A stretch of DNA of 64,000 nucleotides from Zingiber officinale (GCF_018446385.1 NC_055991.1:116231794-116295793), one strand, 5' to 3'. Counted from the stretch's first letter, positions 11,912-24,999 are shown. Notes: generated by a model not told the origin, from the sequence alone. Program-made: numbers and translations.

Positions 11912-14649
11912 TGTAAAATACCAAAAATAGGCGAATATTAATAAGGAAATTTTCCAGAATTTTTGGAAATTTTTCGGGAATTTTTCGGAGCTCGTATAGA
12001 CGAGTTAACGAGGACAAAAATGGGGTCCGGAAAAACCTGTTTGGGCTACCCCATTTATATGAGGAAAAGTTGAATTTCTTAATTCCTTTTCTTTATTTAT
12101 TTTCCCTTGTTCTTCATTTTTTTTATTTCGCCGATCGTTCTCTTCTCTCCCGCGCGCCTCCTCTCGTGCCCTAACCGCACGAGCGGTTCCCTCCTCTTCC
12201 GAGCTTTTTCCCTCTCCCTCTCACGGCGTGGAACGCCTCTCTCCGCTTTCTCTTCTCTTGTTTCTGTGCCCTAGACGCCGGCCACCCGAGCCGCACACCG
12301 CCGACTGCCTCCTCTGCCATCGACTTCGCTGTGGAGACTGCCACAGCCGACGCTCCTCTTCCTCTGCGCCCCATTGCCGAACGCCATCTGGTTTCTTCCC
12401 TCTGTTCACGGTGTCTCGACACATCGCCTCCTCTTGGCCTTGACCACGCCGGTGCCGAGACTCTTCATCGCCGGCGCAGAGCCACAGTAGGCTCCACTTC
12501 ACCTGAGCCCTAGCACTGACGTCGCCGACCAGATCGCTACAAGAACTCGCCGGAAGGAAGGATCATCACCACCATTTCATCTCTGCCCTAGCGAAGGTAG
12601 CCGACTCCTTCCTTTGCCCTAGGTTCCCTCTTGTTGTCGGATCCGAACCCTAGCTCCTCTGGGTTGGGTTGTGGTCAGCCTACCCGACAGGTAATTCTTC
12701 CTGCTTCGCCACCAACTACCGGCAGAGAGAAAAACAAGGGTTATCGAGTTGGGTAAGGCAAATAAAGAGGTGTTTGGATTTTGGATGTTGGAGTTGGATC
12801 ATGTGCTAATTGTTTCTGGTTTCCGGCAGTAAGGTTTTCAGCTGTGTCAATTGGAAATTCTTCGACCTTGGATTAAAAAGTGATACATCCAGATTTAGGT
12901 GAGTTTAGAGGTCATTCCATTCTACATTGAATTTCATTAATAGTAATGGATAGTACCAGTAGATTAGTTGATATTAGATTGATAAATGAGTTTGTTGTAT
13001 TCCATTTGGATAAGTTAATTGATGATCCAATTGGGGTTTATAAATTGGGTTTGTATTTAAGTTAGATTTCAGGGATTCGATTTAGCTAATTAATTTGTAT
13101 ATCATTAGCTAAACCTGTATGTCGTATTGATACAGGACTTTGACGCGAGACGAGTATCTTGATGTCGGATTTGGACATTCCTATTGGAGGCGGGTACTTT
13201 TGACTTTATGTCTTTGATATGCATAGTAGTGAATTTAACAAGTAGCAATAATTATGTTCTCTTATTTGTTTCGGTTAATCACTACCCGATACCTGTTACA
13301 TGATTGGTTGATTGCTTGTTTTGCATCTCATGTATTCCTTACATGTTGATACATGCTTATAGGGGTAGTGATACACCATGCTTCACCATGTTCAGGACAT
13401 AGGTTTTATACCTTCAGTGTACCTTTGATTTGATTCGTTGACCTATGATGCACTTTTATATATATATGGATTAGCTCAGGATATTTTGTGGTTAGTGTCA
13501 TGCACCATTTGCATGATTGCATGCTGTGCGATAGTCCGCTCCATTATTGTTGAGCACATCGCCAGTTACATGGATCTGCACACACCACCACTTATGGGTT
13601 AGTGGGTATGTTGCAGCAGAGACTTTGTTTGGCTCCGTTGGTCCGCTCATGGGTAGCGTGATGCAACGTGTTAGCCGGCAGGGATTCCTCCCCGTCATCG
13701 TGTACCGGGAGTTGAGAGCATTGCGCTCCCCCATTTATGATTTGGGGTAGGAGTATAGGTGTACTCCGACAGCATCCCGTCCACTCGGTCACTCATCAGG
13801 AGCAGTGACGACAGAGTGCACGGTTGTCACATCCCTACCCACTCTGTCTCACTATTGTGTGTGAGATGGTTGACTAGTGTCAAGGGTGACCAGGACGCAT
13901 AATTGGCATCATATGCATGATGCATTTATTGCGTGTGTTTGTGTTTGCTGCATTTATATGCTGCATATTGTTTGGATACCTATGTTTGACATGCATACAG
14001 GATTTCTATGCCACTCGGACTGTTTGTCCTTATACCCAGGTCCTGGTTAGTACAGTTTTTCTCCTGTTTACTTCAGTTGCATTTCATCCTTTTATATTAG
14101 GAGACTGTACGCATGATTAGTGCTAGATGTTATTTCCTTACTTTGCATATCAGTTGTACCTGCTGGGTGTGTTGGACTCACCCCGCCTCCATTGTTGTTA
14201 TTTTTTCAGGTTGATGCTGTCAGGAGAGAGTTCCAGTTGCTAGTCCCTGCATATCTCAAAGATATTGTTGGTCTTTTGGTTTTCTTACTTAGATTATGCT
14301 AAACTTGTTCTGGTTATGGTATAGACATTGTATGGATTTTGTGATGTCGATGGATTTTTATTCGATATGTTTTACTATATGCCTGCTTGGACGACAAAAG
14401 AGGTGAGTTTGTCAGATTTGTGTTTTATGGGTGTAGTGGAGTAGGGTTAGTTTCGAGTCGTGGTATTACTATTTTGTTTACTTATATATAAACTGTGTGA
14501 ATGTTTGTGTGATTGTATTTTATTATTATTTTTATTCCAGCCGCATGTGGCTGAGGTATATGAGGATGTAGAAAAGTTTCAGATTGTCCGCCGTACAGGG
14601 GAAATGCTGCCGAAATTTCTTCGGACAGGGACTCCTCCGGGGCGTAACA
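11912..14649 (+). repeat. 5' LTR of the gypsy element
   Basis: It runs from TGTAAAATACC to GGGGCGTAACA, about 2.74 kb, and matches 20213-22962 almost base for base. The open frames within it recur identically in the other LTR and are not genes. Confidence 0.95.
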
Positions 14650-14656
14650 ATTTATT

Positions 14657-14668
14657 TGGTATCAGAGC
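14657..14668 (+). other. Primer-binding site, initiator tRNA-Met type
   Basis: TGGTATCAGAGC starts 8 bases after the 5' LTR end. It is the standard complement to the 3' end of plant initiator methionine tRNA. Confidence 0.93.
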
Positions 14669-14891
14669 CAAGTTTGCGAGTCAAACTGGGCATTTTCGGA
14701 TTTTCGTTATAGTTATGTTTCGGATTTCCGTTTTGGATTTATATGGATTTCCGGCGATGTTTCTTGTAAGGAATTCCAAGGTCAATGTGGGGACTGGACA
14801 GCGACGGAACATCTCCAGACAGCAAATAGGTATGATGTTTATTTTATGATTGTTATACTGGTAGTAATATCTGTAATATAACTTAACAGAT

Positions 14892-17800
14892 ATGAGGAAA
14901 TCTACGCGTATTGCTGCGAGACGTAGTGCTGGACGACCACGTATGAGGACTTCGGGATCTCTGGATATGCCAGAGATGCCTACTGTTGATGAGCCTGTTA
15001 GTCAGGGACAGACTCAGCATACTGCGGGCGCGTCGGGCTCTCAGACCCCGACGACTCCTATAGAGGTACCTACCTCGGTTATGCCGAGTGTACCTATCCC
15101 TACTGTAGTTCTGGTACCATCAGGGGTACCATTGGCGTACCCGACATCTGCTCCAGAGCAGCCTACGGCTTATCCGGCACCACCGCCACCTGGAACTACA
15201 GTGTACCCGACACCAGTGACACCTGTGCCCCCAGTGCCTACAGTAGCAGCAGCTGCTCCACATCCAGTACCATTACCTACTGTACCTCCAGCTGCGACCA
15301 CTTTTGTTCACTCAGCAGTACCACCGACGGCTTATGCTCCAGTTTATACACCAGCACCGGGAGTTCCTCCTCCGGTTTATTCCGCGGTACCACCTGTAGC
15401 ACCAGTTCCAGTGGTTCCGCCAGTTCCTACAGCCGTCCCGACATAGCTCACTGATATTGTCGCAGCACAAGCTAGGATTCCAGCATTGACTGAGTCGATG
15501 AAGACTCGATTCACTCTCTCCGAGGAGACCTCGATCCGGGTATGACCCTGTCTTGGATAGAGAATATGGAGCAGACTTTCTTCTACATGGCTTGCTCCGA
15601 GTGGGAGAAAGCAGAGCTGGCCGCTTTCCACTTACGGGATGAGGCTAACGCCTGGTGGATTACTCAGCGTTCCATCATCGACGAGCGGAACGTTACTTGG
15701 GCCAGGTTCAGAGAGGCTTTTGAAAGCCGTTTCTTTCCACTAGCATATCAGATGGCTCGCAAGCAGGATTTCATGAGTCTGAGGCAGAACAATCGCTCGG
15801 TGACAGAGTATAATACTGAATTCAACCGGTTGGCTAACTTTTGTCCAGAGTTAGTTGCGGAGGACAGATCTCGTATGATGCAGTTTATATAGGGACTGGA
15901 TGGTTATCTGCAAGTACGGCTTGCCGGTTTAGGGATCGTATCTTACTCAGATGCACTGGATCGAGCTTTGATGATAGAGTTAGCTCAACAGAGAGCATTT
16001 CCGGATAGGAAGAGGAAGCATACGGGTCAGGCATCAAGGCAGATCCAGCAGGCACAGACGACCGGACAACAGTAGAGTAGTCGCGGTCAGTCAGGTCAGG
16101 GTACTTTTGGGGTATCTCGTAGGCCTCAGAAGTTAGGGCGGTCTTCTTCAAGACGTTCCCGGTTTTCTCAACAGAACCGGCAACTACCTCCCAGTGATAC
16201 TCATTGTTTCAGATGTGGATCCAGAGATCACCTCACCCCAGCTTACTCTCTGGGACAGCCAGTTTGCTTTTATTGCAAACTGCCTGGGCACCAGAGCCGA
16301 GATTGTCAGTTGAAGGCTCAGCACACGGCTTCCGGAGGTTCAGGTCAGAGGGGACAGTTTAGTCAGTCAGGGGCATATCGAGGAGGGCAGAAAGCCCAAT
16401 CTTCACAACGTCAGCAGGGGATAGTTTCACCTGCAGCAGCGACATTTGGCATGCTTGGACAGGAGTACTCCAGTGCTTCCATAGCACCCCAGAGTTCTGT
16501 TCCAGGACCTTATTATCCGACGCAGGGGCAGTATCAGATGCAGCCTCAGCCTCTAGGTCAGTACTAGACTCAGTCCCAGCCATCGGCACAGTATCAGTCA
16601 CCGCCCTGCCCAGCCGCAGCAGCCGCTGGCAGCGTTACCACCTCCTCCTCCGCCAGAGACTGGACGTGTTCATGCGATTACCAGAGAGGATGCGTAGCGA
16701 GCCGACGGATCCATTTTTCGCGGTACGATTTCCATTTATGCATTTTCCGCTGATATATTGATTGATACTGGTAGCTCGCACTCTTTTATATCCCGTACCT
16801 TTATGCGGGAGATTGGTAGATTACATACTTTTAGACTGCAGCGATTGACCGTCTCCCTACCGTCCGGTGATACTTTAGACGTCACCCAGGAGGTCAGAGG
16901 TTGTCCGTTAGACTTTGGCAACATGATACTTACGGTAGATCTTCTAGTATTGGAGATGGTCGAGTTTGATATCATACTTGGCATGGATTGGCTGTCAATA
17001 TATCATGCTACCGTTGATTGTCAGACGAGGGTGGTCACCTTCCGGCCTCCGAACTAACCCTCGTGGAGTTTCACTGGCATCAGAGATGACGGCATCTCGA
17101 TTATTTCGACGATTCAGGCGCAGAAGCTGCTGTCTCACAGCTGTCACAGTTTTCTATTATCTCTGATTAGTACTGAAGACAGCAGTAATTCGCAGCTCTC
17201 CGACGTTCCTGTGGTCCGTGAGTACCCGGATGTGTTTCCTGAGGAGCTACCTGGTTTGCCTCCCAGAAGGCCAGTGGAGTTCGCTATTGAGCTGATTCCG
17301 GGAACCACGCCGACATCGAAAGCTCCTTATCGTATGACACCAAAAGAGTTGAACGAGCTGAAGGTTCAACTCCAGGAGCTTCTAGATAGGGGATTTATTC
17401 GCCCTAGTGTTTCACCATGGGGTTCTCTAGTTCTGTTTGTCAAGAAAAAAGACGGGACTATGAGGTTATGTATTGACTACAGACAACTGAATGCAGTTAC
17501 CATCAGAAATAAATATCCTCTACCACGGATCGAGGATTTGTTTGATCAGCTCAGAGGTACTTCAGTGTATTCTAAGATTGATCTGCGATCCGGATATCAT
17601 CAGCTGAGAGTCAGAGACTCAGATATTCAGAAGATAACTTTCCGTACGAGATACGGTCATTATGAGTTTTTGGTAATGCCATTTGGGCTTACCAATGCTC
17701 CAGCGGTGTTTATGGACTTGATGAACCGCGTCTTTCTGGAGTATCTGGATCAGTTTGTTATCATTTTCATTGATGACATATTGGTCTACTCGCATTCCGA

Positions 17801-20081
17801 GGAGGAGCATATACAGCATCTTCGTATAGTCTTGGAGACTCATAGACGACATCAGCTGTACGCGAAGTTCAGCAAGTGTGCATTCTGGTTATCCTTAGTC
17901 GGTTTTCTGGGACATGTGGTCTTGAGCAGAGGTATTTCAGTAGATCCTTAGAAGATCGAGGCTGTCACCAGTTGGGAGCAGCCGAAATCAGTACAGGAGA
18001 TCCGCAGTTTTCTGGGACTAGCAGGATATTACAGACGGTTCATCGAGGGCTTCTTGCGTATTGCTATGCCGTTGACACGTCTTACCAGGAAAGGCGTGAA
18101 GTTTACATGGTCCGAGGATTGCGAGACCAGCTTTCAGGAGCTGAAGCAGAGATTAGTGTCGGCTCCAGTTTTGGTTTTACCTTCTGGAGAGGATGGATTT
18201 GTACTCTACACCGACGCATCTCTTCAGGGTTTGGGCCCTGTTCTGATGCAGCACGGCAGGGTAGTCTCCTATGCTTCTCGATAGTTGAAGGAGCATGAGA
18301 AGAACTACCCAGTTCATGATCTGGAGTTAGCTGCCATCATCTTTGCTCTGAAGCTTTGGCGGCATCATTTATACGGTATTACATTTGAGATTCTTACTGA
18401 TCATAAAAGTCTCAAATATATTTTCACTCAGAAGGAGCTTAATCTCCGACAGAGGAGATGGATGGAGTTCCTGAAGGATTACGATTGTACCATTAGCTAC
18501 CACCCGGGGAAAGCTAATGTGGTTGCCGATGCACTCAGCAGGAAGTCCAGAGGGACTTTGGCTTGCCACCGGACTTCAGTCATGGACTTGATTCAGGGTT
18601 TCTCTGAGTTAGACCTTGAGGAGCAGGGACAGACAGAGCAGGGTATTCTTGTTACTATGGTTGCTCAGTCGTTGATCAGGACGAAGATCCGAGAGGCTCA
18701 GGTCGGTGATCAGCATTTTCAGTTCATTGGCAGTCAGATAGCTTCCGGGCAGCAGACCGAGTTCACACGAGACGATGAGGGTGTTATATATTTCCGAGGC
18801 AGATTATGCGTACCTCAGTCTCATCCGGTCTTACAGGAGCTACTTCAGGAGGCTCACCGCTCTCGATTTACGATCCACCCAGGAGGGACCCGTATGTATC
18901 GAGACTTGAGGCGTTCTTACTGGTGGAATGACATGAAGAAAGACATCGTGGATTTCGTAGCTAGATGTCTTGTCTATCAGCAGGTGAAGGCTGAGCACCA
19001 GAGACCTGCAGGATTACTTCAGCGGATTCCTATTCCTGAGTGGAAGTGGGATCACATTATCATGGACTTTGTGGTGGGTTTGCCGAGGACACGACGAGGT
19101 CATGACGCGATTTGGGTAATCGTTGATCGATTAACCAAATCCGCGCACTTCTTAGCGATCCGGAGGACTGATTCCCTGGATCGATTGACAGATCTATATT
19201 GCCGAGAGATCATCAGACTACATGGTGTTCCGTTGAGTATCATTTAGGATAGAGATCCATGGTTCACGTCTCATTTCTGGCAGAGTCTGCAGCAGGCCTT
19301 GGGCACACAGCTCCGTTTCAATACAACTTTCCATCCACAGACAGATGGACAGTCAGAGCGGACCATTCAGACTTTAGAGGATATGCTGAGGTCATGTGTT
19401 ATGGATTTCGGAGGCAGTTGGGAGGACCATTTGCCGTTGGTAGAGTTTGCCTACAACAATAGCTTTCATTCGGCTATCCAGATGGCACCGTTTGAGGCGT
19501 TGTATGGTAGGCCTTGTCGGTCACCCGTCCTCTGGGATGAGGTTGGAGAGGCCCAGATGTTGGCACCTCAGAGAGCTCAGCAGGATGCAGAGTTGGTCCG
19601 TACTATCATATGGAGGATGTCAGAGGCGCAGGACTGTCAGAAGAGTTATGCTGATCGGAGACGCAGACCACTAGAGTTCTCTGTTGGCGACCATGTATTT
19701 CTACGAGTTTCACCCACGAAAGGGGTGAAGAGATTTGGCCTCAGAGGTAAGCTAGCTTCGCGGTACATTGGTCCTTTCGAGATCTTGGAGAGGATCGGAG
19801 CGGTAGCTTACCGACTGGCACTACCACCGTCCCTGTCAGGCGTCCACGATGTATTCCACGTATCTATGCTGAGGAGATACGTACCTGACCCGACACATGT
19901 GCTGGCAGATATCCCAGTTCCAGTTCAGCCTGACATTACTTATGAGGAGGTTCCGGTATGGATTCTCGACCGGAAAGAGCGTCAGTTGCGGAACAAGACT
20001 ATCCGGCTGGTTAAAGTCGGATGGCAGCATCATTCAGACGAGGAGGCTACTTGGGAGCTCGAGGATACTATCCGAGCTTGA
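14892..20081 (+). pseudogene. Gypsy gag-pol region, broken
   Basis: The N-terminal part of gag has a long proline/valine/tyrosine-rich tract (about 15060-15445) before the retrotransposon gag domain (about 15560-15890). CCHC knuckles lie near 16205-16310, including CFYCKLPGHQSRDC. Protease is marked by DTGSSHSF (about 16761). Reverse transcriptase spans about 17210-17960 with FIDDILVYS. RNase H follows (about 18170-18540, with YTDAS). Integrase occupies about 18830-19500. The tail near 19930-20081 is a chromodomain-like segment (KVGWQHHSDEEATWELE). Read as a fossil: several frames, not a working polyprotein. Confidence 0.9.
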
Positions 20082-20199
20082 TATCCCCATCTTTTTACGT
20101 GAGGTATGTGATTCAGTTTACCGTTCAGCATTTATACTTTCTGTCTGTTATTAGTACTTGCTAATGGTAGATAACGAAATTTGGGGACCAAATTTTTAT

Positions 20200-20212
20200 T
20201 AGTGGGGGAGAA
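20200..20212 (+). other. Polypurine tract before the 3' LTR
   Basis: AGTGGGGGAGAA lies immediately before the 3' LTR start, as expected for the plus-strand primer. Confidence 0.85.
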
Positions 20213-22962
20213 TGTAAAATACCGAAAATAGGTGAATATTAATAAGGAAATTTTTCAGAATTTTTGGAAATTTTTCGGGAATTTTTCGGAGCTCGTATAG
20301 ACGAGTTAACGGGGACAAAAATGGGGTCCGGAAAAACCTGTTTGGGCTACCCCATTTATATGAGGAAAAGTTGAATTTCTTAATTCCTTTTCTTTATTTA
20401 TTTTCCCTTGTTCTTCATTTTTTTTATTTCGCCGATCGTTCTCTTCTCTCCCGCGCGCCTCCTCTCGTGCCCTAACCGCACGAGCGGTTCCCTCCTCTTC
20501 CGAGCTTTTTCCCTCTCCCTCTCACGGCGTGGAACGCCTCTCTCCGCTTTCTCTTCTCTTGTTTCTGTGCCCTAGACGCCGGCCACCCGAGCCGCACACC
20601 GCCGACTGCCTCCTCTGCCATCGACTTCGCTGTGGAGACTGCCACAGCCGACGCTCCTCTTCCTCTGCGCCCCATTGCCGAACGCCATCTGGTTTCTTCC
20701 CTCTGTTCACGGTGTCTCGACACATCGCCTCCTCTTGGCCTTGACCACGCCGGTGCCGAGACTCTTCATCGCCGGCGCAGAGCCACAGTAGGCTCCACTT
20801 CACCTGAGCCCTAGCACTGACGTCGCCGACCAGATCGCTACAAGAACTCGCCGGAAGGAAGGATCATCACCACCATTTCATCTCTGCCCTAGCGAAGGTA
20901 GCCGACTCCTTCCTTTGCCCTAGGTTCCCTCTTGTTGCCGGATCCGAACCCTAGCTCCTCTGGGTTGGGTTGTGGTCAGCCTACCCGACAGGTAATTCTT
21001 CCTGCTTCGCCACCAGCTGTCGGCAGAGAGAAAAACAAGGGCTATCGAGTTGGGTAAGGCAAATAAAGAGGTGTTTAGATTTTGGATGTTGGAGTTGGAT
21101 CATGTGCTAATTGTTTCTGGTTTCCGGCAGCAAGGTTTTCAGCTGTGTCAATTGGAAATTCTTCGACCTTGGATTAAAAAGTGATACATCCAGATTTAGG
21201 TGAGTTTAGAAGTGATTCCATTCTACATTGAATTTCATTAATAGTAATGGATAGTACCAGTTGATTAGTTGATATTAGATTGATAAATGAGTTTGTTGTA
21301 TTCCATTTGGATAAGTTAATTGATGATCCAATTGGGGTTTATAAATTGGGTTTGTATTTAAGTTAGATTTCAGGGATTCGATTTAGCTAATTAATTTGTA
21401 TATCATTAGCTAAACCTGTATGTCATATTGATACAGGACTTTGACGCGAGACGAGTATCTCGATGTCGGATTTGGACATTCATATTGGAGGCGGGTACTT
21501 TTGACTTTATGTCTTTGATATGCATAGTAGTGAATTTAACAAGTAGCAATAATTATGTTCTCTTATTTGTTTCGGTTAATCACTACCCGATACCTGTTAC
21601 ATGATTGATTGATTGCTTGTTTTGCATCTCATGTAATCCTTACATGTTGATACATGCTTATAGGGGTAGTGATACACCATGCTTCACCATGTTCAGGACC
21701 TAGGTTTTATACCTTCAGTGTACCTTTGATTTGATTCGTTGACCTATGATGCACTTTTATATATATATGGATTAGCTCAGGATATTTTGTGGTTAGTGTC
21801 ATGCACCATTTGCATGATTGCATGCTGTGCGATAGTCCGCTCCATTATTGTTGAGCACATCGCCAGTTACATGGATCTGCACACACCACCACTCATGGGT
21901 TAGTGGTCGATTCAAGCAGTGTGTGTTGCAGCAGAGACTTTGTTTGGCTCCGTTAGTCCGCTCATGGGTAGCGTGATGCAACGTGCGAGCCGGCAAGGAT
22001 TCCTCCCCGTCATCGTGAACCGGGAGTTGAGAGCATTGCGCTCCCCCATTTATGATTTGGGGTAGGAGGATAGGTGTACTCCGACATCATCCCGTCCACT
22101 CGGTCACTCATCAGGAGCAGTGACGACAGAGTGCACGGTTGTCACAGCCCTACCCACTCTGTCTCACTATTGTGTGTGAGATGGTTGACTGATGTCAGGG
22201 GTGACCAGGACGCATCATTGGCATCATATGCATGATGCATTTATTGCGTGTGTTTGTGTTTGCTGCATTTATATGCTGCATATTGCTTGGATACCTATGT
22301 TTGACATGCATACAGGATTTCTATGCCACTTGGACTATTTGTCCTTATTCCTAGGTCATGGTTAGTACAGTTTTTCTCCTGTTTACTTCAGTTGCATTTC
22401 ATCCTTTTATATCAAGAGACTGTATGCATGATTAGTGCTAAATGTTATTTCCCTACTTTGCATATCAGTTGTACCTGCTGAGTGTTGGACTCACCTCGCC
22501 TCCATTGTTGTTATTTTTTCAGGTTGATGCTGTCAGGAGAGAGTTCCAGTTGATAGTCCCTGCAGATCTCAAAGATATTGTTGGTCTTTTGGTTTTCTTA
22601 CTTAGATTATGCTAAACTTGTTCTGGTTGATGGTATAGACATTGTATGAATTTTGTGATGTCGATGGATTTTTATTCGATATGTTTTACTACATGCCTGC
22701 CTGGACGGCAGAAGAGGTGAGTTTGTCGGATTTGTGTTTTTTGGGTGTAGTGGAGTAGGGTTGGTTTCGAGTCTTGGTATTTCTGTTTTGTTTGCTTATA
22801 TATAAACTGCGTGGATGTTTGTGTGGTTGTATTTTATTATTGTTTTTATTCCAGCCGCATGTGACTGAGGTATATGAGGATGTAGAAAAGTTTCAGATTG
22901 TCCGCCGTACAGGGAAATGCTGCCGAAATTTCTTCGGACAGGGACTCCTCCGGGGCGTGACA
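20213..22962 (+). repeat. 3' LTR of the gypsy element
   Basis: A near-identical copy of 11912-14649, ending CGGGGCGTGACA and followed by the target duplicate GAAGA. Confidence 0.95.
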
Positions 22963-23149
22963 GAAGATCTTAGCGTTGAGGAGTGAGGCACCAAAACCCC
23001 ATTGAGGGTGACACTTTAGCTGCTATCTCATTTTGACTTTAACCGACACCTCACCTTTACTTTGACTATCACATTACCTTTAGATCCTCTTGTAATATAT
23101 CATATGATCACTATCCTCCTGATAACATCAAATCATATGACAAAAGATG

Positions 23150-23330
23150 ATTCGCTCACCTCCAGTGTCGCCTGTCAATCCGTCCCTAGGCTAATACGGA
23201 GAAGATAAATCACGGGTGACTACTAGCTATTAGCGCAAATGGTCAAAACATGGGAGTGGTCATTCTCGGACGTGTCAAGTTTCGATCCCAAGATTTTATA
23301 TGATAATACCCTATATTTTAACTATTGTAC
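23150..23330. mobile_element. SINE-like fragment(s)
   Basis: On the minus strand, 23235-23150 reads GTAGTCACCCGTGATTTATC and ends near CATCTTTTG, matching the module at 30531-30663. On the plus strand, TAGCGCAAATGG (about 23231) fits a pol III A box and GTTTCGATCCC (about 23279) fits a B box, about 50 bp apart, as in a tRNA-derived SINE head. The two signals point in opposite directions, so this may be two fragments. Boundaries and target duplications are not clear. Confidence 0.4.
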
Positions 23331-23631
23331 CATCTCGAGGAGAATATTGAGTTCTTTAATCGTTTTGAAATTTGTCCGGTTATCAATTGAATCAATTTAA
23401 CTATGCAAATAGTGTCAACTAATCTTTTATTAGGCCTAGCTTATTGGGCAATCTTTGTATTTTACGAAAACAAGCATTTGCTCTCGCTGCCCATTTGACA
23501 TTTTCTTTTAGAATTAAGCTTAAATAGAAACCTGCATTCTTCTCATATACCATCCAAAATACATATCTAGGTACATGAGTATTCTAAGCTTTACAATGCA
23601 AATATTTGCTGTGAATTTCTTATTATACTAA

Positions 23632-24364
23632 GGGCATATTTAGTTGGAGGTTATCAATGATGTTGTTAGGTTGAATAATTATCTTGGGCTAAAAATGCTA
23701 AGCTCTATAAAGTCCAACCCGACATTGTTAAGTTGAGGCCTAAAATTACTGGGAGTCCAGCAAAGCCGAGCCCTGACTACGCCCTTGGAGGTTATCACTG
23801 ATAAAATTGGTATATTATCAATGATAAATTTATTTAGTTTAAGTAATATGATTTCTGATAATGCAACATCCCTATTACATCAGCAATAAAGTTATATAAT
23901 CTGGAATAGAAAACCTTGGTTGCCTTAGGTTTTTCACGATTATAGAGTTAACAACAATTTTTTTTCAAATTTATCCTCGAGGTGAGCAGGCGGCGCGATT
24001 GCAGAGCAACGACAGCAGAGGTCGGCCATCGTCAAAACATAGCAATGATAGGAAGAAGAATTAAAAATTTTAATCAAATATCTAAATTTATTTTAATTAT
24101 ATATATATATATATAAATTTATTTTTAATTTTAAAAATTATAAATCAATTATATTTATTTATTATATATATTATCAACTTATTAATTAATAATAATATTA
24201 TTATTAATATCGTTAATTTATTTAAAAAAATTAGTCCAATATCAAATTGAACTAAGGTTAATATTTAGGTTGAACTAAATAATATTAGGATTATATTTTA
24301 TTCCCCTTAATTTTATTAATCATATAATTAAAATTATACATGATAACTTAAATCAAATACATCC
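23632..24364. mobile_element. Tourist-like MITE, copy B, with internal insertion
   Basis: Same family as copy A at 9761-10631. TAA flanks both ends (23629-23631 and 24365-24367). The left end is GGGCATATTTAGTT; the reverse complement of the right end is GGATGTATTTGATT. Shared internal blocks include ATTATACATGATAA near the right end and a GGTTTTTC...CGATTATAGAGTTAAC region. A 123-bp foreign piece is inserted near the left end. There is no coding capacity. Confidence 0.7.
23644..23802. mobile_element. 123-bp insertion flanked by 18-bp direct repeats
   Basis: TTGGAGGTTATCAATGAT (23644-23661) and TTGGAGGTTATCACTGAT (23785-23802) differ at one base and bracket 23662-23784. The copy A relative lacks the insert. 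The length of the repeat suggests target-primed retroposition. The inserted sequence itself is not recognised. Confidence 0.55.
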
Positions 24365-24479
24365 TAAATATATGCAAAATGTTTTCAAAGATTAATCTGA
24401 CTTCATATGATACACAACATCCATATGATGCCTTATTCTTTTATCTGTCCCTAGTCTACTGTGCCAAAAATTTCTTCGA

Positions 24480-24592
24480 CCCCTAGTCACCTATCATGTC
24501 CAGCATTAACCGTGATTTACTCCCTCTAAAATCTTGTGGAACCGAGATCAGGGGGCCGCTAGGGTGACGATCCCACCTTTTGCCACTTATTC
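24480..24592 (+). mobile_element. SINE-like fragment related to 30531-30663
   Basis: It contains CCGTGATTTACTCCCTC, then GATCAGGGGG and GGTGACGATCCCACCTTTTG. These correspond in order to TGATTTATCTCC, GGGACAGG and GACGAGTACAGTCACCTTTTG-like blocks of the copy in the LAS1 intron. It is diverged; the ends are not defined. Confidence 0.4.
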
Positions 24593-24951
24593 TTTTATCT
24601 GTACAAATCACTAAATTGTTCCCTTGAATAATTTAGTACGATATGGCATAGAAGGTTATCTCGATTGCCATAACAAGCACCTGTTAACAACATTCGAACG
24701 GTTTACCCATTAAAATATATGAAATGTGTACTTTCATTGCAAAAAAAAACACACACACTACACACAGAAGACAGTGAATACAGAACAGTATGATAAACTT
24801 GTTTGCATGCTACTGAATTCAGCAATCATTTTGAAGAAATATGATTGCATGTGTATCAGTTTTCTCATGACTTAAAGTCAGAAATTTTCAATAGTAATTT
24901 GTTCTTCTTGCGATATCTTGGATCTCTCAGTGAGGAGAATGTTGTGAGAAG

Positions 24952-24996
24952 TTTTTGTCAGTGTTGTTATTGGTCTATAGACAACACTGACAAAAA
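24952..24996. other. Perfect 16-bp inverted repeat (hairpin)
   Basis: TTTTTGTCAGTGTTGT (24952-24967), a 13-base spacer, then ACAACACTGACAAAAA (24981-24996), a perfect complement. The surrounding sequence is not a recognised element. The stem is shorter than a typical plant microRNA precursor. Confidence 0.8.
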
Positions 24997-24999
24997 ACC

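Larger units (their letters stand above)
11912..22962 (+). mobile_element. Ty3/gypsy chromovirus (Tekay/Del-like), structurally whole, coding-dead
   Basis: The fossil has all expected parts in order: 5' LTR, primer-binding site, gag, protease, reverse transcriptase, RNase H, integrase, C-terminal chromodomain-like segment, polypurine tract and 3' LTR. Both LTRs begin TGTAAAATACC and end in CA. The 5-bp target duplication GAAGA is perfect (11907-11911 and 22963-22967). Integrase after RNase H and a chromodomain place it among chromoviruses; long LTRs favour Tekay/Del. The LTRs differ only at scattered sites and one small length change, so by eye it is young, perhaps around a million years or so (estimate only). 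The coding region has roughly seven to ten breaks. Confidence 0.92.

Noticed and set aside
12171-12513. Arginine-rich open frames on both strands, repeated exactly at 20472-20814
   Set aside because: They fall at the same offset in the two LTRs of the gypsy element. They are LTR sequence, not a duplicated gene.
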